Assembly: GCA_029260395.1 (NCBI GenBank)
Contig: JAJDDJ010000002.1
Span: 81,155 to 145,154, forward strand
Length of the DNA stretch: 64,000 bases
Direction of reading: 5' to 3'
Origin: Phycisphaerales bacterium
Lineage (GTDB): Bacteria > Planctomycetota > Phycisphaerae > Phycisphaerales > UBA1924
In this document: positions 42,203-51,295 of the stretch, one piece after another
How positions within the stretch are numbered: the first letter of the stretch is position 1
Layout of the letters: the number at the start of each line of letters is the position of its first letter
Position numbers and translations under genes: made by a program
The notes under the pieces: model-generated
Seen by the model: only the letters and a program-made list of their open reading frames with translations
Database searches by the model: none
What the model was told of the DNA's origin: nothing

Positions 42203-43237
42203 GTGTTCATCGACAAAGCCTCCATCCAGATCCGCGCCGGAAACGGAGGCGACGGCTGCGTTTCCTTCAAACGCTCGCGCATGATGCCCAAGGGCGGGCC
42301 GGACGGCGGCGACGGAGGCGACGGAGGCTCGGTCTACTTCGAGGCCGACCTCGGGCTCAACACCCTCGTCGACTTCCGGGGCACACACCACTGGAAGGCC
42401 GAGCACGGCGAGCAAGGCACCGCGAACAACAAGCACGGCAAGAACGGCAAGCACAAGATCATCCGCGTGCCCCCCGGCACGCTCGTCATCGATGAAGCCA
42501 CCGGCAACACCCTCGCGGATATCAGCGATACCGAGCCCCTCGAGGTCGCGCGCGGCGGGCGCGGCGGCATGGGCAACGACCGCTTCAAGAACTCCATCAA
42601 CCAGGCCCCGCGTAAGGCCGAGCCGGGCGAGCCCGGCGAACGGTTTGATGTCCGTCTCGAACTCAAGCTCATCGCCGATGCCGGCTTCGTGGGACTGCCC
42701 AACGCGGGCAAGAGCACCCTGCTCGGGGCGCTGACCCGCGCCAGCGCCCGGGCGGGCAGCTACCCGTTCACCACGCTCACGCCCCAGCTAGGGGTGCTTG
42801 AGATCGACCCTCGCAGGCGGGTCGTGCTCGCCGACCTGCCCGGCCTCATCGAGGGCGCCGCAGACGGCGCGGGCCTGGGTCACCAGTTCCTTCAGCACGT
42901 CGAACGCACACGCGCCATCGTCCACCTTGTGGACCCGAAGCCCGCCGAGGGCGCAGCGGTCGAGAACTACCTGACCATCCGGGCTGAGCTTGCTTCCTAC
43001 TCAGAAGAGCTCGCCTCCAAGCCAGAGTTGATCGTGCTGACCAAGGCCGATTTGCTTGAGGCGGAAGATGATGCGCAGGCATTGGCACACGAGTTCCGGC
43101 GTGCGCTGCGTCCGCAGATCGATGCAGATGTGCTCATCATCAGCGCGGCTACCAACGACGGGCTCGACGAGTTCAAAGAACGGCTCTGGACACTCGTGCA
43201 CAGCGCCGGCCTCAAAGCGGGCGGGTGGAACGCCTAG
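42203..43237 (+). CDS. obg: Obg GTPase
   Basis: A 344-residue GTPase of ribosome assembly and stress response. The Gly-rich Obg fold is at 1-160 (GGDGGDGG, FRGTHHWKAEHGEQG), P-loop GLPNAGKST at 164-172, switch DLPGLIEGA, TKAD and SAAT guanine loops. The OCT tail is short, as in many species. GTG start at 42203. The rplU/rpmA genes that often precede obg are absent. Confidence 0.95.
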   Translation: MFIDKASIQIRAGNGGDGCVSFKRSRMMPKGGPDGGDGGDGGSVYFEADLGLNTLVDFRGTHHWKAEHGEQGTANNKHGKNGKHKIIRVPPGTLVIDEATGNTLADISDTEPLEVARGGRGGMGNDRFKNSINQAPRKAEPGEPGERFDVRLELKLIADAGFVGLPNAGKSTLLGALTRASARAGSYPFTTLTPQLGVLEIDPRRRVVLADLPGLIEGAADGAGLGHQFLQHVERTRAIVHLVDPKPAEGAAVENYLTIRAELASYSEELASKPELIVLTKADLLEAEDDAQALAHEFRRALRPQIDADVLIISAATNDGLDEFKERLWTLVHSAGLKAGGWNA

Positions 43238-43437
43238 CGGCGGCGGTTCACGACCAAGCACAATCCACACGCTGCCGCGAACGCGCCAACTCCAGGCGCA
43301 GGCACTACGGACGCGATCCTGAATCCGAAGTTTCCAGTAACCGCGCCACGTGCTTCCCCGGAAGTGATGTGGCTTGCGTCGAGTGATCCATTCCCGCCGG
43401 TCTGGCTTTGCCGAGACCACTCGATTCCACTCTGCGT
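43234..43437 (-). pseudogene. Orphan SUMF1/PEP-CTERM C-terminal tail
   Basis: A 67-codon frame with no start codon, lying between the tlyA stop and obg. It reads GNFGFRIASVVPAPGVGAFA, resembling the end of formylglycine-generating-enzyme (SUMF1) domains (GFRVAS) plus the PEP-CTERM-type tail, ending VVNRRR. The preceding stretch GIEWSRQSQTGGNGSLDAS resembles the SUMF1 Trp-rich region. The stop codon overlaps the obg stop on the other strand. All but the last ~67 residues are missing, and it is in frame after the tlyA TGA, probably by chance. Confidence 0.55.
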
Positions 43438-44070
43438 TCATCCTCGTGCGAGCGCCACCAGCCACTCGTGGTTGCCCTTGGCACGTTTGGAGCCGCCGGT
43501 GATGGGGCTCTGCGTCAGGCCAACGACCTTCACGCCAAGCTCGGGCAATCTCGCTGCTACGCGCTCAGTGACTTCTCGCGCGAACGCCTCGGGCAGAACG
43601 CCTTTCACGCCGTGCGCGCGCAGCTCATCCTTGCTGCACTCGTAGTGCGGCTTGATGAGCGACACGATCGTGCTTGCAGGGTCATCGTTTAACCACCGCA
43701 GCGCAGCGGGTATTGCCAGCGCCTGCCGGGTCCAGCTCAGATCGAGGCTCACAAAGCGCACGCGCTCGGGCGGCTCGGCGTATAGCGCGTTGGTGCGCTC
43801 CATCACGGTTACCCGCTCATCGTTGCGCAGCGTCCACGCGAGTTCGCCGTACGCGGTGTCCACGGCGTAGACCTTCGCCGCCCCGTGCTGGAGCCAGCAA
43901 TCGGTGAAGCCGCCGACCGAGCACCCCAGGTCGGCGCACACGGCTCCGCTGGGGTCAATCCCGAACTCGGCGAGCGCGTGATGCAGCTTGAACCCGCCCC
44001 GGCTGGCGAACTTGAGCGGCTGATCTGGTGAAGGCTGGTCTGGTGAAGGCTGGTCTTGTGGGCTTGGCAC
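43438..44070 (-). CDS. TlyA-like/FtsJ-type SAM methyltransferase
   Basis: A 210-residue methyltransferase: FtsJ-type SAM motif I VCADLGCSVGGFTDCWLQ, catalytic Lys/Asp region (VRFVSLDLSW), VSLIKPHYECSKDE and SPITGGSKRAKGNHEWLVAL, which match TlyA-type ribosomal RNA 2'-O-methylases. The family's N-terminal S4 RNA-binding domain is missing and replaced by (SPDQP) repeats, so it is a short form or a truncated one. Its ATG is 5 bases after the lpxI stop, in an lpxI-tlyA operon. Confidence 0.75.
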   Translation of the reverse strand: MPSPQDQPSPDQPSPDQPLKFASRGGFKLHHALAEFGIDPSGAVCADLGCSVGGFTDCWLQHGAAKVYAVDTAYGELAWTLRNDERVTVMERTNALYAEPPERVRFVSLDLSWTRQALAIPAALRWLNDDPASTIVSLIKPHYECSKDELRAHGVKGVLPEAFAREVTERVAARLPELGVKVVGLTQSPITGGSKRAKGNHEWLVALARG

Positions 44071-44075
44071 CGGGC

Positions 44076-45029
44076 TCAGGCGATGGTGACGCGCTCGGCG
44101 GGCGCGAGCGGCACGACCATCGGCGACGGCGGCGCCGAGGCTGACTCGGGCTGGGCGGTGGGCAACCCGATGACCGCAATGCCCGCTTCGTCGGCCATCT
44201 GCAGCATCTGCTCGCGATCTACCATGATCACATCGCCCGCTGCGAGCGCCAGGCAGCTACCGCCGTGCTTGGCGAGGTTCTCGATCGTGCGCGGGCCGAC
44301 GGTTGGCACATCGCTTCGGCGGTCGTGCCCGGCGCGCGCGCCCTTGCAGAGTGTCCAGCCCTTGGCTTTGCAAAGCTGACCCGAGCGTTCGATCATGCGG
44401 TCGGTGCCCTCGACGGCTTCGACTGCGATCACGTCGCGGTCGCGGACCGCGACGGCCTGCCCCACATCAAGCCTGAGCATCTCGGCGAGCAGCGGCCAGA
44501 CGAACGCGATGTCGCCGCGCTGTTCGTCGGTGGGGGGTTTGCGAGTCATAAGACCGGCGCTGGCGAGGTGATTCTGGATGGGGGCGGTCGAGTCCATAAG
44601 TCCAACTCCGTGTCGGTCGAGTTCCTCAGCGATGGCCGAGAGCAGCACGCTCGATCGGCGGTCGTGCCGAAGCCGGCCGTACCACGCGCGGGCGGTGGTC
44701 ACGTCCGGGATGTGACGGATGAGCCGAAGCGGGTCGTGCATCAGCTTGGCTTTGTCGACCATGCCGACCATGATCGCGTGGCGAACGCCCTGTTTGGCGA
44801 AAGCCTTGCCCCAGGAAGCGATCCGCATGATCCCGACCTCGCGGAACGTGTCGCAGAGCTTGCGAAGCTCGGGGTCGTACTGGCTGGCGAGCCCTAGGCA
44901 GACGATCTCATGACCTTGTGAGCGAAGGCTTTGCGCGACCAGAATGGGCAGCCGGCCGCCGCCCGCGATCAGCCCGATGGGGGTCGGCGGCGGGGGGGGA
45001 TCCGGCAGAATGGACAGCGCAGGAGGCAT
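44076..45029 (-). CDS. lpxI: UDP-2,3-diacylglucosamine diphosphatase LpxI
   Basis: A 317-residue enzyme that hydrolyses UDP-2,3-diacylglucosamine to lipid X in lipid A synthesis, using a fold unrelated to LpxH. Signatures are GLIAGGGRLPILVAQ near the N-terminus, SWGKAFAKQGVRHAIMVGMV, GLMDSTAPI, and the C-terminal DVPTVGPRTIENLAKHGGSC and DREQMLQMADEAGIAVIG. It suggests the organism makes lipid A with LpxI, and explains the loss of the LpxH-like gene at 329-619. Confidence 0.88.
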   Translation of the reverse strand: MPPALSILPDPPPPPTPIGLIAGGGRLPILVAQSLRSQGHEIVCLGLASQYDPELRKLCDTFREVGIMRIASWGKAFAKQGVRHAIMVGMVDKAKLMHDPLRLIRHIPDVTTARAWYGRLRHDRRSSVLLSAIAEELDRHGVGLMDSTAPIQNHLASAGLMTRKPPTDEQRGDIAFVWPLLAEMLRLDVGQAVAVRDRDVIAVEAVEGTDRMIERSGQLCKAKGWTLCKGARAGHDRRSDVPTVGPRTIENLAKHGGSCLALAAGDVIMVDREQMLQMADEAGIAVIGLPTAQPESASAPPSPMVVPLAPAERVTIA

Positions 45030-45239
45030 GCCTCAGACCCTCGCAATTCGGCAGGGGTAAACAGAACGTTCATGATAGGCTCGGTCGCCCTGACGCCGGA
45101 CACGGGCACAGGCCTCTAGGAATCGGGGATCGGCTTCGCGGAGTGAACGAGGGCGGGCCATGACCGAGCGTACCTCCAAACAGGCGTTTGCGGGCCGAGG
45201 AGGCCCGCGATTGAGCGCCGGGCCGCTCTGAGCCGATGG
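45030..45239. promoter_or_regulatory. Divergent intergenic region with hairpin
   Basis: A 210-base region between lpxI and a small Cys-rich gene. It has one perfect 7-bp hairpin, GCGGGCC-GAGGA-GGCCCGC, at 45191-45209. It must hold the lpxI promoter. Confidence 0.35.
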
Positions 45240-45488
45240 ATGGACCCAATGGCAGAATGGATCGCAGACCAGAGCGCGCGGCAACCCGATCTCCCAAGAT
45301 CGGGCAGACCATGGCTCGGAGTCCACTATGCGTGTGCCGGGGTCTACGGCCGGGTCATCCAGGACCGTTCGGGCACCTGTTACTACACGACCTGCCCGCG
45401 CTGCTCCAAGCGGTGCACCATCCGTGTGGGCTCAGGCGGCACGAGCAACCGGATGTTCACGGTCTCCTGCTCAGCTCTCGGCGGCTAG
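45240..45488 (+). CDS. Small Cys-rich hypothetical protein
   Basis: An 82-residue protein with a Cys knuckle CYYTTCPRCSKRC (C-x4-C-x2-C-x3-C) and a preceding His/Trp segment (WLGVHYACAGVYGRV), resembling a small zinc ribbon with strand-rich flanks. ATG 45240 and ATG 45249 are both possible. No family is recognised, but composition and position suggest it is real. The next gene starts 40 bases later. Confidence 0.5.
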   Translation: MDPMAEWIADQSARQPDLPRSGRPWLGVHYACAGVYGRVIQDRSGTCYYTTCPRCSKRCTIRVGSGGTSNRMFTVSCSALGG

Positions 45489-45528
45489 CGAGCACCCGGG
45501 CGAGCCGTCGCCCGGGTAGGATCGGGCC

Positions 45529-46104
45529 ATGAGTCTTCTCGGCACATCTGGCTTTACGCTCGGCAGACGGACCGGGCTGTGCGCCTCTACGGGCGAGCCC
45601 ATCGCCGAGGGAGCCGAAGTGGTCACCATGCTGGTCGAGTCGGATGAGGCCGACGAGGGCATCGCCCGGCTCGACTTTGCCGCCGAGGCCTGGGACCAAG
45701 GGGCCAGGCCCGCCGAGGCTCAGCGAGTCTTCGCCTTTTGGAGAGGCACCCAGCCCGCGAGCGGTGCCAACACGAGCAGCAGGCTCATCAGCGACGAGGA
45801 ACTGCTGGAACTCTTCAGCCGAACCGAGACCGAGCAAGACGACCCGAGGCAGGTGACGTTCCGCTACGTGCTCGGTTTGCTGTTGATCCGCCGGCGTCTG
45901 CTCAGCGTGCTCAAGACCACTCGCAGGGATAATGCCGACGTGCTGCATGTTCGAGTGCGGGGCAGGCCGGATGACGTGCTCGAAGTTTCCGACCCGGGTC
46001 TCGACGACTCGCAGCTCGAAGCTGAGACCGAGGCCCTGCTCGCGCTGCTTGCGCCAGAGGATGACCAGCCACACCCAAGGCCACAGGCGGAGCCGCAGGC
46101 ATGA
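45529..46104 (+). CDS. Conserved-looking hypothetical protein
   Basis: A 191-residue cytoplasmic protein: an N-terminal beta-rich part with GLCASTGEPIAEGAEVVTML (a possible CxxxGxxI turn), a helix (DEELLELFSRTE) and then YVLGLLLIRRRLLSVLKTTR, a basic amphipathic segment. An acidic/Pro C-terminus follows. Its stop overlaps the start of the lipoprotein gene at 46101 (ATGA), suggesting a coupled pair. Function not recognised. Confidence 0.7.
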   Translation: MSLLGTSGFTLGRRTGLCASTGEPIAEGAEVVTMLVESDEADEGIARLDFAAEAWDQGARPAEAQRVFAFWRGTQPASGANTSSRLISDEELLELFSRTETEQDDPRQVTFRYVLGLLLIRRRLLSVLKTTRRDNADVLHVRVRGRPDDVLEVSDPGLDDSQLEAETEALLALLAPEDDQPHPRPQAEPQA

Positions 46105-47024
46105 GCGCGGCCAGGACGCTCAGCTTTGTGTGCGCATCGATGGCGTTGCTGTTCGCCGGTTGCAGCAGCAAGCCCGCGATCGATCCCCGTCCGGCTCCGC
46201 CCCCCAAGCCACTGGCGAGCTACCAGACGCTCGCTGATGCTCACAACGAGCGAGTCGCCCGGCTCGATCGTCTCTGGTCGCGGATGAGCTTTGTGGTCCG
46301 CAGGCCCGACCCGGACAACCCGTCGAACACCCTGAGCGACCAAGCCGAGGGGCACATCCAGATTCAGCAGCCAAGCGAAATCTCGGTCAGCATGACGAAG
46401 CTCGGCGAGCTGTTCTTCCTGCTCGGCTCCAACGAACAGCTCTATTGGTGGATCGATCGCTCCGACAAGCGCGACCCCGCTGTGCTCTTTGGCCGCCATG
46501 AACTCGCCGGGCCACGCACGCTCGAATGGCTCGGCGTGAGCATCGCGCCGCTCGAACTCGTCGACCTGTTTGGCATCACGCCGCTGCCCGAGGCCACCGA
46601 GGAGTACGACGCCTGGGTGCGCCGCGATCGCGAAGGGATGACCGCTGCAATCGTGCCCACGCGGTTCGGCTACCGCAAGCTGCTGTTCGATCCAGAAAGC
46701 CGTGAACTGCTGTACGTCGAGCTGCTTGATGCCGCCGGTGAGGTCGCGGTCAGCGCGGAGCTTGGCAGGACCAGGCGTGTTCCCGTCGAGGGCGAAGGCA
46801 TGCCCGGCGAGTTCATGGGCACACGCATCCGGCTGACGGTTCCCGCTGAAGATGTGTTTATCTCGATCGAGTTGGCCGAGCAGGCCAACCGTGAGGTCAA
46901 CTCCAATGCGTTCGACTTCGATCGGTTGATGCGGTCGTACGGCCGAAACGGCAGGGTCTACGACCTGGATTTGCCGCCCGAGGTCGAATCTCCGCAGGTT
47001 GAACCTGACGAGTCCGAGAGTTGA
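46101..47024 (+). CDS. Lipoprotein with LolA/LolB-like domain
   Basis: A 307-residue lipoprotein: signal peptide with lipobox FAGC (~21), a proline-rich linker (RPAPPPKPL), then a beta-rich domain (LWSRMSFVVRRPDPDNPSN, LSDQAEGHIQIQQPSEISV, FLLGSNEQLYWWIDRSD) with the half-barrel pattern of outer-membrane lipoprotein carriers. The functional assignment is tentative. It is coupled by an ATGA overlap to the gene upstream and by 1 base to the RDD protein downstream. Confidence 0.6.
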   Translation: MSAARTLSFVCASMALLFAGCSSKPAIDPRPAPPPKPLASYQTLADAHNERVARLDRLWSRMSFVVRRPDPDNPSNTLSDQAEGHIQIQQPSEISVSMTKLGELFFLLGSNEQLYWWIDRSDKRDPAVLFGRHELAGPRTLEWLGVSIAPLELVDLFGITPLPEATEEYDAWVRRDREGMTAAIVPTRFGYRKLLFDPESRELLYVELLDAAGEVAVSAELGRTRRVPVEGEGMPGEFMGTRIRLTVPAEDVFISIELAEQANREVNSNAFDFDRLMRSYGRNGRVYDLDLPPEVESPQVEPDESES

Positions 47025-48616
47025 TGTCTATGTCGGCCCGGCTGATCGCGCTATACGTGCTTCTCAGCCTGGGGCTCATGAGTTCGGCTGCGCGCGCGCA
47101 AGTCGAGACGCTCATGGCCGCCGGTTCGCCCGGCCTGGGCGGCGGGCACGGCTGGGTGATCGTGCCGCGAGACTTCGAGCGGTTCTCGCTCATGCACATG
47201 CCGCCGCGCACGATCGGGGCCGCGGGCAAGGACGATTCGGCTCCCAGCGGAACGGTCCGCCGAGTGATGAGTCTCGCCAAGCCGCCCGTCGCGATGGCCG
47301 CCGTCGATGATCGCTTGGTGCTGATCTACGAGCCGAGCCCCGACGGCCCGCAGTCGCGTTGGCCCGTTCGCTCGCTTCGGGCGGTGTCCCAGGGCCACGG
47401 GCTGTACACCTACGCCCCAGGAGCGCGCAGCGGCGGGTTCGAGATCAAGCCATCGCTGCTGGACCACGGCGAGATCAGAGGCGCTGCGGGTGCCCTTGGC
47501 CGGGTGTTCGTGCTCACGGAGGCTGAGGGTTCGGGTTCGCTCTGGTCGTTCAACTCGAGCCAGTGGACCGAGCATGCGCTGCCGCCCGCGTTCGCTGTCA
47601 GTCCGACCGGGAACGACGAGAGCACGATGCCCCGGCAGGTGCTCGCTGGGCATCCCGATCGGATCGCGGTTGTCGACCACGACGGCGCCGTCTGGCTGGG
47701 ATCGTTCGAGGGCGAAGCCCTCGCGTGGGAGTTGCAGACGCAATCTCTGGCGGTCGATCCGAACACGGTCAGCCGGGGCCATCGACTCTGGCTGGGCGAC
47801 GGGCCTGGCCGGTGGCGCATCGCGGGCGACGAGGTCGAGATCGACCGGCTCGAAGGCGATGAAACCCGGCCCCTTGCTCGCTCGCCGGTCGCCAAGCCGA
47901 GGGTCGCTGCGGTGCCGATGGCACGTGACGGCAGGCTGGCGCTGCTTTGGTTTGCGGAGCCGACGGCATCAAATGAGCGGGCGCACATCGCCGAGGTCTC
48001 GGTTTGGACGGGTCGATCGATGTTCGATGGCCCGGCTGAGGCGGGCGGACCGGTGAGCACCCGCGACTTCCAGATGCTGTCTCTGATGTTGCTCGCCATT
48101 GCCACCGGGGTGCTGGTGTTTATCGTCCGCCAGCCAGCCGGTGCCGATGCTCAGCCCCTGCCTTCGGGCACGGCTCTCGCCCCGCCGAGCCAGCGAGCCG
48201 CAGCCACGATGATCGACTGGGTGATGATCGCGACCATCGCGGCGACGGTGCTCGATGCGCCGCTCTCGGGCACGTTGTCGCTGGTTGGTTTGGCCCTTGA
48301 CCCGGCGCTTCGTGCCAGCGGCGGGCTTGGCATGATGGTCGCAACACTCTTGATGGCATGGGTTTGGGGGACGGTGTTTGAGGGGGCACTCGGAGTGACA
48401 CCCGGCAAATGGCTGGTCGGGGTGCGTGTGACGCCGATGGAGCAGGGCGATGAACCTGGCCGCGCTGGGCTGGCTCGATCGGCGCTGCGCAACGCCTTCA
48501 AATGGGGGCTGATCCCTTGGGCCGCAGCCGAGGCGATGACCCCGGGCGTGCGCCATCGGGGCGATCTGGCAGCCAGGGTCGCGGTAGTGGTGGAGCTCGA
48601 CGACGACGACGAATAG
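47024..48616 (+). CDS. RDD family membrane protein with large extracytoplasmic domain
   Basis: A 530-residue protein: a signal peptide or anchor (LIALYVLLSLGLMSSAARA), a ~320-residue extracytoplasmic part with repeated beta motifs (VYEP, VDHDGAVWLGSFEGEALAW; propeller-like), one transmembrane helix at ~355, and the RDD domain at ~390-515 (RAAATMIDWVMIATIAATVL, TPGKWLVGVRVTPMEQG, ARSALRNAFKWGLIPWAAAEA). RDD proteins have been linked to ion or drug exchange. ATG 47024 overlaps the preceding TGA by one base. Confidence 0.7.
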   Translation: MSMSARLIALYVLLSLGLMSSAARAQVETLMAAGSPGLGGGHGWVIVPRDFERFSLMHMPPRTIGAAGKDDSAPSGTVRRVMSLAKPPVAMAAVDDRLVLIYEPSPDGPQSRWPVRSLRAVSQGHGLYTYAPGARSGGFEIKPSLLDHGEIRGAAGALGRVFVLTEAEGSGSLWSFNSSQWTEHALPPAFAVSPTGNDESTMPRQVLAGHPDRIAVVDHDGAVWLGSFEGEALAWELQTQSLAVDPNTVSRGHRLWLGDGPGRWRIAGDEVEIDRLEGDETRPLARSPVAKPRVAAVPMARDGRLALLWFAEPTASNERAHIAEVSVWTGRSMFDGPAEAGGPVSTRDFQMLSLMLLAIATGVLVFIVRQPAGADAQPLPSGTALAPPSQRAAATMIDWVMIATIAATVLDAPLSGTLSLVGLALDPALRASGGLGMMVATLLMAWVWGTVFEGALGVTPGKWLVGVRVTPMEQGDEPGRAGLARSALRNAFKWGLIPWAAAEAMTPGVRHRGDLAARVAVVVELDDDDE

Positions 48617-48757
48617 CGCGCGAAGGCCGTCATCAGTGACCTGTGCGCACAAGTCGGTCAAGTTTGCGCACTGCATGAGCCGATAACGCTGGCAACACGT
48701 CGAGATGTGGCACGGAGGATCCGTGCCGGCGGTGTGCAGGCCCAGCGGAGACGCGCG

Positions 48758-51295
48758 GTGTCCGACCAAACGGCAGACCGGACGTCGGACCAGACGCCCG
48801 ATCAACCCGAGCAGGCAGATGCGGCCGACATTGGCAGCCCGGCTGAGGGTCAGCCGGTCGCGGGCGATCTGGCTGTCTCCAAGGCCAAGTTTTTGGCATC
48901 GTGGAAATCAGCCTGGCCCATCTTGGTGATGGCCGCGGGCGTGGCGCTGCTCGCGGGCGGCGGGGCCTACGCCGTCATGAGTAAGCCCCAGCGGCCCTAC
49001 GAGCGTTACCTCGACCGGGCCGAGCGGATGATCACTCAAGAGTCCTACAGCGAGGCCATTGACGAACTCAACCGCGAGGTGTTCGCCTACGCGGGCGACT
49101 CGGGTCTGACCCGCGCCCAGTCCGGCCGGGCCCGCATGCTCGCGGCCCGCGCGGTGTTCCTGGGCCAGCGGGGCTTAGGCATTGAACTGGAGAGCAACTT
49201 CCAGAACGTGGTAAGTGAGTATCTGGCCGCCGAGGAGTCGGGCATCGCGCTAGGCGGAGACGACACTTACTTTCTCGCCGAGAGCTTCGTGGCGCTGGGC
49301 CGCGAAGATCGAGCGGTTCGCCGGGCGGATGCACTCCCTCCCGAGCAGCGGCAGTCGAAGGCGGTGATCTACCGCAAGCTCGTTGACCGCGAACTCGCCA
49401 AGCCCGTGGTTGACTATGACAAGGCAATCGAATGGACCAACGTGGTTGACGAGGACTCAGGGCTGGGCCTAGACCAGCAGGTCTGGGCGACGGTGACCAA
49501 GTCACGCATCCGCTTCGCCCAGGGCTTCGTGGATGAGGCGGTCGAACGGCTGGTGCAAGCGTTGGTACGGTTCGAAGGTCAGGGCGCCGACCGCCCGCAG
49601 TTGGCCGAGCTGTACCTGCAACTGGGTGAGGGCTACGAGCAGCTCGATGATCCCAAAGCGGCGCACAAGCAGTACGAGCGGGCGATGGATGCACTGGGCG
49701 TGGGCGAGCCGATGCGGGCCAAGGCCGAGCTCCAACTCGCCAAACTCGAGCACGACCCCGACCGCAGGCTTGGCTTGTTCGAGTCGATCGTGAGCGACTA
49801 CGCGACCAGCGAGTGGCTGCTCGCCGGGCTGCTCGGGCTGGCCTCGACGCGCGCGGACCAGAACGACTTGAATGGTGCGCACGAGAAATACGACGAGCTA
49901 ATCGCTCTGCTCGTCAAGGACGGCCCGTCGGGAGGCGTGGACCGCGACGCGGTGGCTACGAGCTTAATGGGAGTGCATCGCCGGCTGATGGACTCGGGTG
50001 ATACGGACGGCGCGCTGCGGTTCGGTTCGATGGTCGAACCGCTGTACAAATTTGAGGAGCTGCCCAACGAGGTGCTCACGGAGCTGGCACGTGCCAACCG
50101 CAAGCTCGCCGACGAGCTGCTGCCAGACGGCGGAGAGATCGGTCTGTCGTGGACCGACCTGCAAGCCATCGACCCGGCGACCCGTACGGAAGCGCAGGGC
50201 CGGCTATTGAGGGCGGCACGCTACTTTGCCGAGTACGCCAGGCGTGTGGTGTTGACGGACAACAACGAGTACGCGGCAGCGCTTTGGAGCGCCGCAGGGG
50301 CGTACGACCTGGGCGGTGACATCCGCCGGGCGATCATCGCATACCAGGAGTACGCCTCGGGCTTTCCCAATGATGCGAGGCGGTTTGAGGCTGGATTCCG
50401 GCTGGCGCAGGCCTACCAGGTAACCGGTCAGTTCGCGACCGCTGCTGGGCTTTATGAGGGGCTCATCGCGGGACCGCAGACAGACGATGGCGAGAGGGCG
50501 GCAGTGCTGTTCGGCGAGGCGAGCTATGTGCCGCTGGCGCAAACGCTGCTGGCAGACGACGACGAGCCGAACGATGCGCGCGCCCAGGACCTGCTCGAGC
50601 GTGTCGTCAGCGGTTCGGTGGTGGGGCCTTCGGCAAGCTCTTTCCACGATGCGCTGTTCGAGCTTGCGAGACTGCACTTTGCGCGAGGTCAGCACGCACG
50701 AGCCGTCGAGCGGCTGGACGAAGCGCTCGCCCGATTCCCCGAGGATGCGCGCGCGCCCGTCGCACGCTACAGGCTGGCTGAAGCGCATCGAAGGCTGGCG
50801 GACGATCTCGAACGTGCGGTCGAAGCCGGTGGCAGGCCCGACAGTGAGCTCCAGGCGATGCGTACAAGCTGGGACGAAACGCTCCGGACGGCTTTGGGCG
50901 AGTTCGACAAGGCCATCGAGGCGATCAGTGAGATCGACCCACGCCGTCGCGACGATCTGGAAGCGCTCTCGCTGAGGAATGCGTATTTCTATCGCGGCGA
51001 CTGCGCGTTCGACCTAAAGGACTACGACGCGGCGATCCGGTACTACGACGAGGCCCGCGACCGCTACGCGGGCGACCCGGCGTCGCTGGTGGCGATGATC
51101 CAAATTGTTAACTCGCATGTGGCGCTGGGCGATTTCGATCGCGCGCGCACCGCCAACGCGCGGGCGAGAAGATTCTTCGAGAGCCTGCCCGAGGAAGTCT
51201 GGGACGACCCGTACCTCCCGATGGACCGCAGCGAGTGGGAGCGGTGGCTCGACTCGACCGATGTGCTGTACCGCAGGGCGGAGGCGGGCGGATGA
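48758..51295 (+). CDS. Large TPR-containing membrane protein
   Basis: An 845-residue protein: a ~45-residue Asp/Gln-rich cytoplasmic N-terminus, one transmembrane helix (WPILVMAAGVALLAGGGAYA), then many tetratricopeptide repeats (for example VYRKLVDRELAKPVVDYDKAI, AELYLQLGEGYEQLDDPKAA, ALFELARLHFARGQHARAVE, YRGDCAFDLKDYDAAIRYYD). Such proteins often scaffold secretion or flagellar assembly. I chose the GTG at 48758 with GGAGA upstream; 48707 is an alternative. Its stop overlaps the flgN start (ATGA), linking it to the flagellar cluster. Confidence 0.75.
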   Translation: MSDQTADRTSDQTPDQPEQADAADIGSPAEGQPVAGDLAVSKAKFLASWKSAWPILVMAAGVALLAGGGAYAVMSKPQRPYERYLDRAERMITQESYSEAIDELNREVFAYAGDSGLTRAQSGRARMLAARAVFLGQRGLGIELESNFQNVVSEYLAAEESGIALGGDDTYFLAESFVALGREDRAVRRADALPPEQRQSKAVIYRKLVDRELAKPVVDYDKAIEWTNVVDEDSGLGLDQQVWATVTKSRIRFAQGFVDEAVERLVQALVRFEGQGADRPQLAELYLQLGEGYEQLDDPKAAHKQYERAMDALGVGEPMRAKAELQLAKLEHDPDRRLGLFESIVSDYATSEWLLAGLLGLASTRADQNDLNGAHEKYDELIALLVKDGPSGGVDRDAVATSLMGVHRRLMDSGDTDGALRFGSMVEPLYKFEELPNEVLTELARANRKLADELLPDGGEIGLSWTDLQAIDPATRTEAQGRLLRAARYFAEYARRVVLTDNNEYAAALWSAAGAYDLGGDIRRAIIAYQEYASGFPNDARRFEAGFRLAQAYQVTGQFATAAGLYEGLIAGPQTDDGERAAVLFGEASYVPLAQTLLADDDEPNDARAQDLLERVVSGSVVGPSASSFHDALFELARLHFARGQHARAVERLDEALARFPEDARAPVARYRLAEAHRRLADDLERAVEAGGRPDSELQAMRTSWDETLRTALGEFDKAIEAISEIDPRRRDDLEALSLRNAYFYRGDCAFDLKDYDAAIRYYDEARDRYAGDPASLVAMIQIVNSHVALGDFDRARTANARARRFFESLPEEVWDDPYLPMDRSEWERWLDSTDVLYRRAEAGG

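Noticed and set aside
48707..48757. Upstream GTG start of the TPR protein
   Set aside because: No ribosome site; GTG 48758 has GGAGA upstream.
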